The notes under the pieces: model-generated
The model's database searches: none
What the model was told of the DNA's origin: nothing
Seen by the model: only the letters and a program-made list of their open reading frames with translations
Origin: Archangium violaceum
GTDB lineage: Bacteria > Myxococcota > Myxococcia > Myxococcales > Myxococcaceae
Length of the DNA: 64,000 nt
NCBI RefSeq assembly: GCF_016887565.1
Contig: NZ_CP069396.1
Coordinates: 9,716,001-9,780,000 of the forward strand
Reading direction: 5' to 3'
Part shown: positions 46,301 to 50,173 of the stretch, piece by piece
Position numbering within the stretch: position 1 is the stretch's first letter
How the letters are laid out: each line of letters begins with the position of its first letter
Position numbers and translations under genes: made by a program

Positions 46301-47860
46301 CTCTCGCGTGGCTACCTCGATGCGCCAGACCCGACGGCCGAGCGCTTCGTGCCCGATCCGTTCGCGGGCGTGCCCGGCGCGCGCATGTACCACACAGGTG
46401 ACCTGGCCCGGCTCCAGCCGGACGGACGGCTACGCTTCCTCGGACGTGCGGACCACCAGGTGAAGATCCGCGGCTTCCGCATCGAGCTGTCGGAGATCGA
46501 AGCCTGCCTGCGGCGCTTCCCGGAGGTGGAGGAGGCGGTGGTGGTGGCCCGTACCTCGGCGGCGGGCGTGCAGCAACTGTGCGCCTACGTGCAGGCACCG
46601 GCCCCGGTCCGGGCGGACGCGCTCCGCGCGCACGTGGCGGAGCGGCTTCCCCAGTACATGGTGCCCGCGGCCTTCGTCGTCCTGGAGAAGCTGCCCATCA
46701 ACAACAACGGCAAGGTGGATCGTCATGCCCTGCCGGATCCGGACGCGATGGCGGCCCCCGCTCCCGTGGCGGTGGAGGAGCCCGCCTCGGCGAAGCTGGA
46801 GACGCCCTTCCGCTCGACGCTGGAGATGCGGCTGCAGCGGCTGTTCAGCGAGGTGCTGCGCCAGCCGACCATCAAGCCCGAGGATAACTTCTTCGAGCTT
46901 GGCGGCGACTCCATCCTCGCCATGCGGCTGCTGGGGCGGATGGAGGAGGAGTTCGGCGTCCCCGTGCCGCTGGCCGCGCTCTTCCAGTACCCGGTGTTGA
47001 AGGACACGGCGGACGCGGTGCGCGAGCTGCTGGCGGAAGGAGAGACCTCCTCGAGCGTGGTGCGCCTGTCCGGCCCCGGCACCCCGGCCGAGGCGCCTCC
47101 CCTCTTCCTCTTCCACCCGGGTGACGGCGAGTTGCACCACTACCGCCACCTCGCGCCGCTGCTGGAGCCGGGCTTCCGCGTCTTCGGCATCCAGGCTCCG
47201 GAGACGCTGTCCGGGCGCACCTTCGCCAACTTCGACGAGCGCATCACGGCGTATGTGAAGGACCTCCAGGCCGTGCAGCCCCACGGGCCCTACCGGCTCA
47301 TGGGGTACTCGTACGGTGGCTATCCCGCGCTCGGTGTGGCGGCGGCGCTCGAGGCGGCGGGCGAGCGGGTGGAGCTGCTCGCCATGCTCGACACCCTCAC
47401 CTTCGAGACCATCGACGTCATCGCGCCGACGCGGGTGGATCCCGCCCTGCTGGTGGCCGAGGAGTTCGGCGTGCTCGACGAGGAACTGCGGCGCGAGCTG
47501 GCCCCGCTGGCTCCCGAGACGAAGTGGGACGTGGTGGCGGCCCGAGCACGCGCGAAGGGCACCGCGGCGAGCCACTTCGAGGGGAAGGACCTCTCCCGGC
47601 TCTGGCACATCCTCGGAGAGGTGCTGGTGCCGCAGGTGCGGAGCTGGAAGGTGCCTTCGCTCCCGGGCTCGCGGCTCCTGCTGCTGCGCGCCGAGGCCAC
47701 GCAGGCCCAGGACGAGACGCTCGGGTGGGGCCGGTACGTGCCGCGAGAGCGGATCGACGTGGTGACGGTACCGGGCGCCCACTTCAGTGCCCTGCAACCC
47801 CCGGGCGTGGAGGCGCTCGCGGAGCGGCTGCGCGCGGTGCTGGCGCGGACGCTGGATTAA
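31007..47860 (+). CDS. five-module nonribosomal peptide synthetase with thioesterase
   Basis: A single 5617-residue NRPS: (C-A-T)x5-TE. Approximate residue positions are C1 52-490, A1 507-1000, T1 Ser1047; C2 1105, A2 1564, T2 Ser2115; C3 2175, A3 2632, T3 Ser3185; C4 3245, A4 3698, T4 Ser4230; C5 4286, A5 4745, T5 Ser5300; TE 5362-5600 with the nucleophile in GYSYGG (about 5435). C1-C4 keep HHxxxDG; C5 has SHLVVDG. T1-T4 read LGGHSL and T5 reads LGGDSI. There is no epimerase, methyltransferase or oxidase domain, and no MbtH gene nearby. The first module carries a C domain, so an acyl or aminoacyl donor must be supplied in trans, most simply by the AL-KR-ACP protein at 52318-56241. The protein is cytosolic; release is by hydrolysis or cyclisation by the TE. 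It is the last gene of the JmjC-led operon. Confidence 0.97.
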   Translation: MTSRKDLDQLTPGEKRALLKQMLERNKPAASSGTPNVVRDAGPVRRPSHEPPVPSFAQERMWFLHQLSPGSAAYNVARAVELSGAIDARVLETALRQMLARHTALRSVFPSSEGRPLLSFQPVPSHVLDTEDLSSLADAEREALLSRRLHEESTRPFQLEQGPLYRFRQLRLSPQRHVFLLVLHHLVVDGWSLNVLMHELGTLYTALVRQQVPQLPVPPLEYTDFAAWQRSPAVAAREATHLEYWKQRLADAPALLELPTDKPRPAVRSDLGTQTEPAALPAPLAAAVRAFCREQQVTPFTVFYAAFTALLHRYSQQTDLCVGTPVAGRSHLTVEGVVGLFVNTVVLRDTVSPATSFSALLAQARETTRAAYSHQEAPFERVVEALQVERSLGRTPLFQVMFDLYQEERSLADALSGLGARPVHVDTGTTQFDLGLTVIENAAGFSLSVQYSTELFEPATVQRLLGHYVRLLEHAVTAPLTSVGELHLLSSAERQQVLHAFNDTERPFDAEATVVSLFEAQVARTPDAPAVVAPEGTLTFRELATQASRLAAHLAAAGAGPEEVVGLCLERSLDAVVSLLAIFMSGAGCLPLEASHPAARRAALLRQSGARLVVSRPGLFSGVELEVPLVSPDVRVREAVPSTPPLRARAEHLAYLLYTSGSTGEPKGVELTHRNVVHCFAAFDPYYETHAGDRWASSGSLSFDIHLEELLFSITRGASTILREVGPLGLGRDILRYGITHVVITPSSLATALEEPGALEAFRSLKVLVTGGEVLPDPLVQQLALTRTQLINTYGPTETSINVAAERTLPDRPVRLGRPLDRCRLYVLDGRGEPVPPGVPGELYIGGTPLGRGYRGRSDLTAERFVPDAFSGVPGARLYRTGDRVRWNDDGTLSFLGRTDFQVKVRGVRIELEEVEAALLRQPGVRQAAVVVRGRGRDTRLDAFLVLEGESAQAAKRLREALGRTLPEAMVPSRFAVLPALPFTTSGKVDRKALAALPVEESAGSDEGEGQPPRGPVEELLTQLFRQVLGLEKVRREDDFFHLGGHSLSATRLVARVRQSFGVELPLSAIFGSPNVAGLAREVSRLQGSADDLPAPTARPAGEEPVLSFAQESMWFLQQLQPDSTAYHMAEAVELQGEVRESALEEALRRVLTRHPVLRTTLATHEGRPRPRVQPVPERVLRVESLADVSDVAGLEAHLRARMREEMERPFLLETGPLHRFVLWRLEPRRHVLLLVFHHLLVDGLSLGLVLRELGQAYASLLQGQAPATPPPHLEYSDIAAWQRSAPVRAREDRQLEYWRRQLADAPRLLQLPTDRTRPPVLSDTGGSTSRLPLSPALAQALGALCRQHQVTPFMALYAAFAALLSRYSGQDDLCVGTPVGGRTHPATEDVVGLFANTVVLRTRLEPAATFSDLLAQVRSTSLEAFACQDVPFERLVSQLGVERSLSYAPLVQVAFAWNHAGRPLSEELPGLEARSLPVPSTAAKFDLALVVHETGANGLELEAEYRSELFEATTVQRMLEHYVQLLSHALRVPTSRLGTLNLLSEDERHFVLRACNDTHRSLSSDDTVVSLLSAHARRTPHKPALSFDGGQWSYAELDSHTHRVARVLAAQGVGPESLIALVGPRSEATVRAVLSIHRAGGAFLALESRLPPARIAQVLAESRAPFALSLGDSDSLLAEALSRLPAHQRPRLLSLSGWEAQSHEPLARRDSPDCLAYVLFTSGSTGVPKGVMIDQRGMLNHILGMQLSLGLSSEEVLAQTAALSFDISVWQMLGAFALGATTWLFQDEVVREPVRLAHALESAGVTSVQLVPSVLQSLLEDGQLPSFSRLRRMVTIGEALPPSLCRSWFSLFPSIPLHNAYGPAEASDTATVHSLHAAPSRASTPIGTPKANMEVYVLDDSLQPVPVGVVGELFIGGVGVGRGYLNRPELSAERFLPHPFSSSPGARLYRTGDLGRRLPDGTLEFVARADFQVKVRGMRIELAEIESALLRLPSVRSAVVMARERRPGDKYLVGFVVAEPGNSEASLQQALGRALPGYMVPARFVLLESLPLSPNGKVDRKALAALPVEESVGTAEGQPPRGPVEELLAQLFCQVLGLDKVLREEDFFHLGGHSLSATRLAARVRQSFGVELPLNTVFGSPTVAGLAREVSRLQGSAGQEVPAPSPRPAGTAPVLSFSQERMWFLQQLAPESAAYNVARAVELSGAIDAQLLDTALRQLLARHTAPRSVFPSSEGRPLLSFQPVPSRVLDTEDLSSLAEAGHEAFLSRRLHEEASRPFQLEQGPLYRFRLLRLSPQRHVFLVVLHHLVVDGWGFNVLIQDLGALYTALSRQQVPQLPALPLEYSDFAAWQRLPAVAAREATHLEYWKQQLAGAPPLLELPTDRPRPALRTDKGALARPLPLPPALAQALRALCREQQVTPFMALYAAFATLLSRYSGQDDVCVGTPVSGRAHVAAEGLVGLFLNTVVLRTRLGAARPFAELLAQVRETTLAAHAHQEAPFERVVETLGVERSLDRTPLFQVMFDLYQEEHTLAEALSDLGARPVHVDTGTTQFDLYFSVAESSAGFELSLQYSAELFEATTVQRMLEHYLQLLSHALRAPTARLDSLRLLSEDERHFVLRACNQTHHPLDPRDTVVSLLSAHAQRTPHKPALAFDGGQWSYSELDAHTHRVARVLAAQGVGPESLVALVGPRSEATVRAVLSIHRAGGAFLPLESRLPPARIAQVLAESRAPFALSLGDSDSLLAEALSRLPAHQRPRLLSLSGWEAQSPEPLPRRDSPDCLAYVLFTSGSTGVPKGVMIDQRGMLNHILGMQLSLGLSSEEVLAQTAALSFDISVWQMLGAFALGATTWLFQDELVREPARLAHALESAGVTSVQLVPSVLQSMLEDGQASSLPSFSRLRRMVTIGEALPPSLCRSWFSLFPSIPLHNAYGPAEASDTATVHSLHAAPSRASTPIGTPKANMEVYVLDDSLQPVPVGVVGELFIGGVGVGRGYLNRPELSAERFLPHPFSSSPGARLYRTGDLGRRLPDGTLEFVARADFQVKVRGMRIELAEIESALLRLPSVRSAVVMARERRPGDKYLVGFVVAEPGNSEASLQQALGRALPGYMVPARFVLLESLPLSPNGKVDRKALAALPVEESVGTAEGQPPRGPVEELLAQLFCQVLGLDKVLREDHFFQLGGHSLNATWLVARVRQSFGVELPLSTLFASPTVAGLARVLTGLQGSALHEVPAPSPRPADAPPVLSFSQERMWFLQQLQPDSSAYHITELVELEGELRSSALEEALRLVLTRHPVLRTTLTAHEGRPLPVIQPLPAQVLRTESLEDAPDSEALLLSRLRQEMDRPFLMEAGPLHRFWLWRLSPRRHVLLAVFHHLLVDGLSLSLFLRELGQAFSAFSQGQQPSLPAPALDYSDVAAWLRSPALASREERQLEYWTRQLTTAPRLLQLPTDKPRPSVLSDKGGSTSRLRLPDSLAQALGALCRQHQVTPFMALYAAFAALLSRYSGQDDVCVGTPVSGRTHPATEDVVGLFANTLVLRTHLEPSASFSALLSRVRTTALEAFAHQDVPFDRLVSRLGVERSPSHAPLVQVAFAWNHSAHALAEALPGLSVRHRYLPVTAAKFDLALVVQESGSSLELELEYSAELFEPSTVQRLLEHYLQLLSHALRAPDTRLDSLRLLSEDERERVVRVFNTPPRPLNTRATFAALFEAQVARTPEATALVARDGALTYRELDARATALARHLASLGAGPESVIGVCLERTTELLVSLLAVHKAGAAYLPLEISHPLERRIALLRNAGARAVVARPESFPEALPAIAHVTPEAQSTEAALGAAEPENLALVLFTSGTTGEPKAVELTHLNLCHLFEAADAAYPTCPGDIVLAAISVAFDVHVVELLYPLARGATIILRETGALGLARDIVHHRATHLMATPSVVTAALDEPEAPEAFQRLLFLQLGGEAPPESLVRRLAGGRVQLLNGYGPSETTCITTLHPMRPGAPIRLGRPLDRVRVYVLDALGQPVAPGVPGELHIGGEGVSRGYHGRPELTAERFVPDAFSGVPGARLYRTGDRVRWNADGTLSFLGRTDLQVKVRGMRIELEEVEAALLRQPGVRQAAVLARQRHQETRLEAFITYEGDAPRAEETLRGALTSALPGAMVPSRIVVLDTLPLKPTGKVDRQALAALPVAAPAPRPAGEPPRGPAEELVAELFQRLLGVEHVGRAGHFFELGGHSLSAVQLVASLRRAFGVELPLSTLFADPTVAGLAARLGTAPRRREELRPSGPRPARVPASLVQERLWYALQLPEAPPYVVVLGLVLEGPLDSARLEAALSTVVERNETLRSTFFQEGETVFVRTGEVSGPLLARTDLSHLPSGEALAAARERATRHDHQPFDVAHGPLYRFELLQLDATRTRHALLAAVSHLVVDGLGLRALLDEVAAAYRAPLAGEPSARPADSVQYADFALWQRRPEHLRQMEESLESWKRALAHAPTVLDLPLDFPRRAPALNANMRPVRLSLRPGDVEVLRGLARSEGVSTFTAVLALMQAWLHRLSAQPHVVVASPFSGRTLPETEHLVGYFTQVLPLCTDVSGEPSFRELLKRALGVVTHATAHQEVPFKRIADTVQPDADRTAPPLAQALLLLDSIGTPGFEGLAASDLAAEGVIPAYDVVLHLVEKPGGVMDGDLATDSALFTRTTSERMARAFEQLLAEAVRAPDVPLSRLSLLSAEQRARVLEALDGGAQDVPAGACVHTPFEAQVRRTPEAPAVSHGATTWSYAELNARANLLASRLLEQGLRPEERVGVVMEPSAQGLAVLLGILKAGGAYVPLDPGWPEPRKRVVLERAGVKRLWVDAELLEAHATLVPLVEVPPQPERVPGELGPGPRTVSDAQLAYIIFTSGSTGEPKGVMVEHRSVVNHNLAIAARFGLRPGDRMLQFAPLSFDAAAEDLYPPLAVGATVVMRSGLLPAHTMTPYLEQEGITIISLPPTYIEEWIRQMEALGQRVPSRLHLLAPGGDVLKRETFEAWQRVGGAHAPWVNVYGPTECTITSATCDIPGAEGVGTDATFPIGRPIPRVRFYLLDEHLQPVLPGLPGKVYIGGAALSRGYLDAPDPTAERFVPDPFAGVPGARMYHTGDLARLQPDGRLRFLGRADHQVKIRGFRIELSEIEACLRRFPEVEEAVVVARTSAAGVQQLCAYVQAPAPVRADALRAHVAERLPQYMVPAAFVVLEKLPINNNGKVDRHALPDPDAMAAPAPVAVEEPASAKLETPFRSTLEMRLQRLFSEVLRQPTIKPEDNFFELGGDSILAMRLLGRMEEEFGVPVPLAALFQYPVLKDTADAVRELLAEGETSSSVVRLSGPGTPAEAPPLFLFHPGDGELHHYRHLAPLLEPGFRVFGIQAPETLSGRTFANFDERITAYVKDLQAVQPHGPYRLMGYSYGGYPALGVAAALEAAGERVELLAMLDTLTFETIDVIAPTRVDPALLVAEEFGVLDEELRRELAPLAPETKWDVVAARARAKGTAASHFEGKDLSRLWHILGEVLVPQVRSWKVPSLPGSRLLLLRAEATQAQDETLGWGRYVPRERIDVVTVPGAHFSALQPPGVEALAERLRAVLARTLD
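34315..37480 (+). other. NRPS module 2 (C-A-T)
   Basis: C2 resembles C4 (AYHMAEAVELQGE against AYHITELVELEGE). A2 has SFDISVWQML and the unusual core AYGPAEASDTATV. The pocket read by eye is D-I-W-Q-V-I-A-D-T-K. It shares six positions with the D-I-W-E-L-T-A-D-D-K code that I recall for diaminobutyrate in syringomycin synthetase, so a polar or basic substrate is possible but not established. A2 is nearly identical to A3. Confidence 0.7.
35540..37310 (+). repeat. intragenic duplication, copy 1 (end of C2, A2, start of T2)
   Basis: This stretch is almost base-for-base the same as 38741-40520, offset 3201 nt up to about 36470 and 3210 nt after it because of a 9-nt insertion in the second copy. 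Silent sites are conserved too, so the copy is recent or kept alike by gene conversion. Confidence 0.85.
37520..40690 (+). other. NRPS module 3 (C-A-T)
   Basis: C3 pairs with C1 (SAAYNVARAVELSGAID in both). A3 has the same pocket residues as A2 (D-I-W-Q-V-I-A-D-T-K), so modules 2 and 3 should load the same residue. Relative to A2 it has one 9-nt insertion (ASSLPS against LPS near 39680). The T domain is slightly diverged (DHFFQLGGHSLNATW). Confidence 0.7.
38741..40520 (+). repeat. intragenic duplication, copy 2 (end of C3, A3, start of T3)
   Basis: Second copy of the unit at 35540-37310. The best-conserved part runs from about 39700 to 40380, where I see almost no differences by eye. It lies in the same reading frame within the NRPS gene. 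Confidence 0.85.
40730..43820 (+). other. NRPS module 4 (C-A-T)
   Basis: C4 pairs with C2. A4 is of the A1 lineage: core A3 is SGTTGEPKA (Ala for the usual Gly), core A4 is AFDVHVVEL, and the pocket by eye is D-V-V-M-Q-G-G-C-I-K. No recalled code matches. The domain is intact in length, with LKPTGKVDRQAL at A10, so it is likely active. Confidence 0.7.
43860..47857 (+). other. NRPS module 5 (C-A-T) and thioesterase
   Basis: This module has a different origin from 1-4. C5 has SHLVVDG instead of HHLxVDG and begins ASLVQERLWYALQL. A5 has SFDAAAEDLYPPL, and the pocket by eye is D-A-E-S-A-G-V-I-T-K. It shares six positions with the D-A-E-S-I-G-S-V-C-K code that I recall for Lys in bacitracin synthetase, so a basic residue is a reasonable guess. 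T5 is LGGDSI, a form often seen before epimerases, but here it leads straight into the TE. Confidence 0.7.
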
Positions 47861-47895
47861 GGGCCGAGCGAGGACCTGCTCGTGTTCCGCATGCT

Positions 47896-47930
47896 CCCTC
47901 TCCCTCTGGGAGAGGGCGGGGGGTGAGGGT
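47896..47930. repeat. REP-like palindromic repeat, copy 2
   Basis: Hairpin CCCTCTCCC - TCT - GGGAGAGGG (47896-47916) followed by CGGGGGGTGAGGGT. It is in inverted orientation to the copies at 22.7 and 48.0 kb. It lies 36 nt after the NRPS stop and may end the NRPS transcript. Confidence 0.75.
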
Positions 47931-47990
47931 ATGGGGAGCACCCGGGTTGCCCCTGTGCTCTGTCACACAAGTGGGGGCTCTGGAACAAAT

Positions 47991-48026
47991 ACCCTCACCC
48001 TAGCCCTCTCCCAGAGGGAGAGGGGA
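47991..48026. repeat. REP-like palindromic repeat, copy 3
   Basis: ACCCTCACCC followed by hairpin CCCTCTCCC - AGA - GGGAGAGGG (48004-48024). With copy 2 it forms an inverted pair about 60 nt apart between the convergent NRPS and LolA-like genes. Confidence 0.75.
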
Positions 48027-48046
48027 CATCCACGGTGAAGACTCCA

Positions 48047-48871
48047 CTAGCGGATGCGGCCCTCGAGCCAGGACTTGGTGAAGATGTTGGGGCTGAGCGG
48101 AGCCAGCTCCACCTGCTCGTACTTCACCACCATCTGGGTGCCCTCCTCCTCCTCCAGCTCAAGGACCTCCTTGTAGTGGTAGACGGTCTGGCCGCTCACG
48201 GGGTCCTTGAGCCGCTGGTAGCTGCGGATGATGTCGGTGCGCAGCGTCTTGCCCGAGGGCGCGTACCCCACGCGCTTGACGATGTTGTGGTCGGGGTCCA
48301 CCCAGAGCCGGAGCATGGGGAAGTTGACCTCGGCCTCGGGCTTCGCGGTCAGCATCAGCTTGCGGTAGGCGGTGCCGTTGATGGTCTCCTCGCCCTCGTC
48401 CTTGGCCTCGTAGTCCTCGGAGAGGCGGGAGCGGTCGAAGTCGCCCTCGCAGGCGATGGTGCCGATGATGTTGGCGCGCCGGGTGGTGCGCTCCCACTGG
48501 CCCACGGCGACGTTGTACTCCCACAGGTTCTTGCCGATGCGCAGGTAGCCACCGCCGGCCATGTTCCGGGGCTGGGTGATGAGGAAGAGCAGGTCCTGCG
48601 CCGAGTCGCGGCGGTAGACGTTCATCTCGAACGCCTTCTCGACACCGTCCTTGCGGATCTCCCGCATGCGCACGATGCCCTTGTAGTCACTGGCGAAGCC
48701 CATCCGCTTATCGATGATGCGCAGGAGCTCCGCCGGGGAGGCCTTGCTGGTGGCCTTCTCGGCCGTGGCGGCCTTCTCGACGTTGGCGACCTTGTCGGCC
48801 GCGCCCGCCAGGGCCGGCTGCAGCAGGGCGAGTGCCAGGACACACGAGGACACCAGGGCACGTGGCTTCAT
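48047..48871 (-). CDS. LolA-like outer-membrane lipoprotein-sorting protein
   Basis: A 274-residue exported protein with a signal peptide (ALVSSCVLALALLQPALAGA). The mature part carries features of the outer-membrane lipoprotein-sorting (LolA-like) fold: an N-terminal helix (SPAELLRIIDKRMGFASDYKG), then a beta-sheet with QPRNMAGGGYLRIGKNLW and NFPMLRLWVDPDHNIVKR. Such proteins shuttle lipids or lipoproteins through the periplasm. The ATG at 48871 overlaps the stop of the upstream permease gene (TGATG), so it is translationally coupled. Last gene of the minus-strand run with two permeases and the AL-KR-ACP gene. A role as periplasmic carrier for a lipopeptide is inferred. Confidence 0.8.
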   Translation of the reverse strand: MKPRALVSSCVLALALLQPALAGAADKVANVEKAATAEKATSKASPAELLRIIDKRMGFASDYKGIVRMREIRKDGVEKAFEMNVYRRDSAQDLLFLITQPRNMAGGGYLRIGKNLWEYNVAVGQWERTTRRANIIGTIACEGDFDRSRLSEDYEAKDEGEETINGTAYRKLMLTAKPEAEVNFPMLRLWVDPDHNIVKRVGYAPSGKTLRTDIIRSYQRLKDPVSGQTVYHYKEVLELEEEEGTQMVVKYEQVELAPLSPNIFTKSWLEGRIR

Positions 48872-50169
48872 CACAGGGACTCCATGGCGGAACGAGGAGG
48901 GAGGGCGGCGGCGCGGGCCGCCGGGAGGATGGAGGCGACCCCCGCCCCGAAGGTGACGAGGAGCACCGCGAACAGGGCCTCACCCAGGCGCGGCTCCAGG
49001 GGCAGGGTGCCGCTGAAGAACAGGCTGGCCATGGCCTCGGGCAGGGAGAGGGCCCCCTGGAGGAGCGCGCACAGGGCCGTGGCCACGAACGCCCCCACGA
49101 AAGAAGCCGTCAACCCCAACAGCAGCCCCTCCAGTACGAACAGGCCCACCACGGACGTGCGCTGCATGCCCATGGCGCGCAGCGTGCCGATCTCCCGCGT
49201 CCGCTCGCGCACGGCGACGTTGAGGGAGACGAACAGGCCCACGATGACGACGGCGAGCACGATGAGCGCCACCAGCACCGTCAGCGCCGCGAGCCCATCC
49301 GTCACGAAGGAGAGGAAGGCGGACTCGTCCTCCCAGGTGCTGACGTCGAGCCGCTGGCCCGCCCAGCCCTCGCGCAGCAGCGGGGCCAGCTTGTCCCCGA
49401 AGGCCTCATGCGTGGCCGGCAGCACCTCCAGCTTCGCGTCGCGCAGCGCCTGGCGCAGACCGGAGCCCAGGGCGTCGATGTCCACGCCCTCGCCGCAGGA
49501 GAGCTGGAGCACTCCGGCGGCCTCGGGCCGGTAGCCGCCCAGCTCGCGCAGCGTGGCGTTGGAGACGAGCACACCCGAGGTCTCCCCCAACAGTCCGGCG
49601 CGCTCGGTGATGGCCACCACCTCCACGTCGAGCGCGTTGCGCTTGCCGCCCACCGTCTGCGCGAAGAGGCTGGCCACGTCCCCCACCTTGACCCGCAGCC
49701 GCCCGGCGAGCTGCGTGGAGAGGACCACCGTGCGCGGCCGGTCCAACCCCTCGAGCGCGCCCTCCTTCACCTTGAAGAGGCGCAGGGCGTCCTTCTCGCG
49801 GGAGACGTCCAGGCCCACCACGAAGGAGCGCGCCCGGTAGCGGCCCGCGCCCGCGGTGAGCTGGCCTCGCCCGCGCTCGCGCAGATGGCACACCGCGGGC
49901 ACGAGCGGCTCGACCACGGCGCGCACCTGGCGGGCGTCGCCGATGACCGGGGAGATGGTGTCGGGGTGCACCTTGAAGAAACCACCGACGTTGAGGTCCC
50001 CGCTCAGGAACGTCGTCACGGCCTCGCGCTGCGCCGAGGCGACGCCGGTCTTCAGGGCCATCATCCCGACGAGCACCGCGCTGGCGCCGGCGATGACGCC
50101 GAAGAGCAGCAGGCCGCGCTCGCGGTGGAGGAAGAGGTTGCGCAGGGCGATGCGGAAGAGAGCCAGCAT
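48871..50169 (-). CDS. FtsX/LolC-type ABC transporter permease
   Basis: A 432-residue inner-membrane protein with the FtsX/MacB/LolCE layout: one N-terminal transmembrane helix (LLLFGVIAGASAVLVGMMAL), a long periplasmic domain (about 45-290) and three C-terminal helices containing VRERTREIGTLRAMGMQRTSV, the family hallmark. It works with an ATPase subunit that is not encoded in this window. It starts 5 nt after the larger permease gene ends and overlaps the LolA-like gene by one base. The pair of permeases plus a LolA-like protein mirrors the Lol pathway, so transport of a lipidated molecule to the outer membrane is the best guess. Confidence 0.85.
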   Translation of the reverse strand: MLALFRIALRNLFLHRERGLLLFGVIAGASAVLVGMMALKTGVASAQREAVTTFLSGDLNVGGFFKVHPDTISPVIGDARQVRAVVEPLVPAVCHLRERGRGQLTAGAGRYRARSFVVGLDVSREKDALRLFKVKEGALEGLDRPRTVVLSTQLAGRLRVKVGDVASLFAQTVGGKRNALDVEVVAITERAGLLGETSGVLVSNATLRELGGYRPEAAGVLQLSCGEGVDIDALGSGLRQALRDAKLEVLPATHEAFGDKLAPLLREGWAGQRLDVSTWEDESAFLSFVTDGLAALTVLVALIVLAVVIVGLFVSLNVAVRERTREIGTLRAMGMQRTSVVGLFVLEGLLLGLTASFVGAFVATALCALLQGALSLPEAMASLFFSGTLPLEPRLGEALFAVLLVTFGAGVASILPAARAAALPPRSAMESL

Positions 50170-50173
50170 GGTG

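Noticed and set aside
43835..46393. An 852-codon minus-strand frame opposite NRPS modules 4-5
   Set aside because: Same explanation: codon-bias shadow of a well-supported gene.
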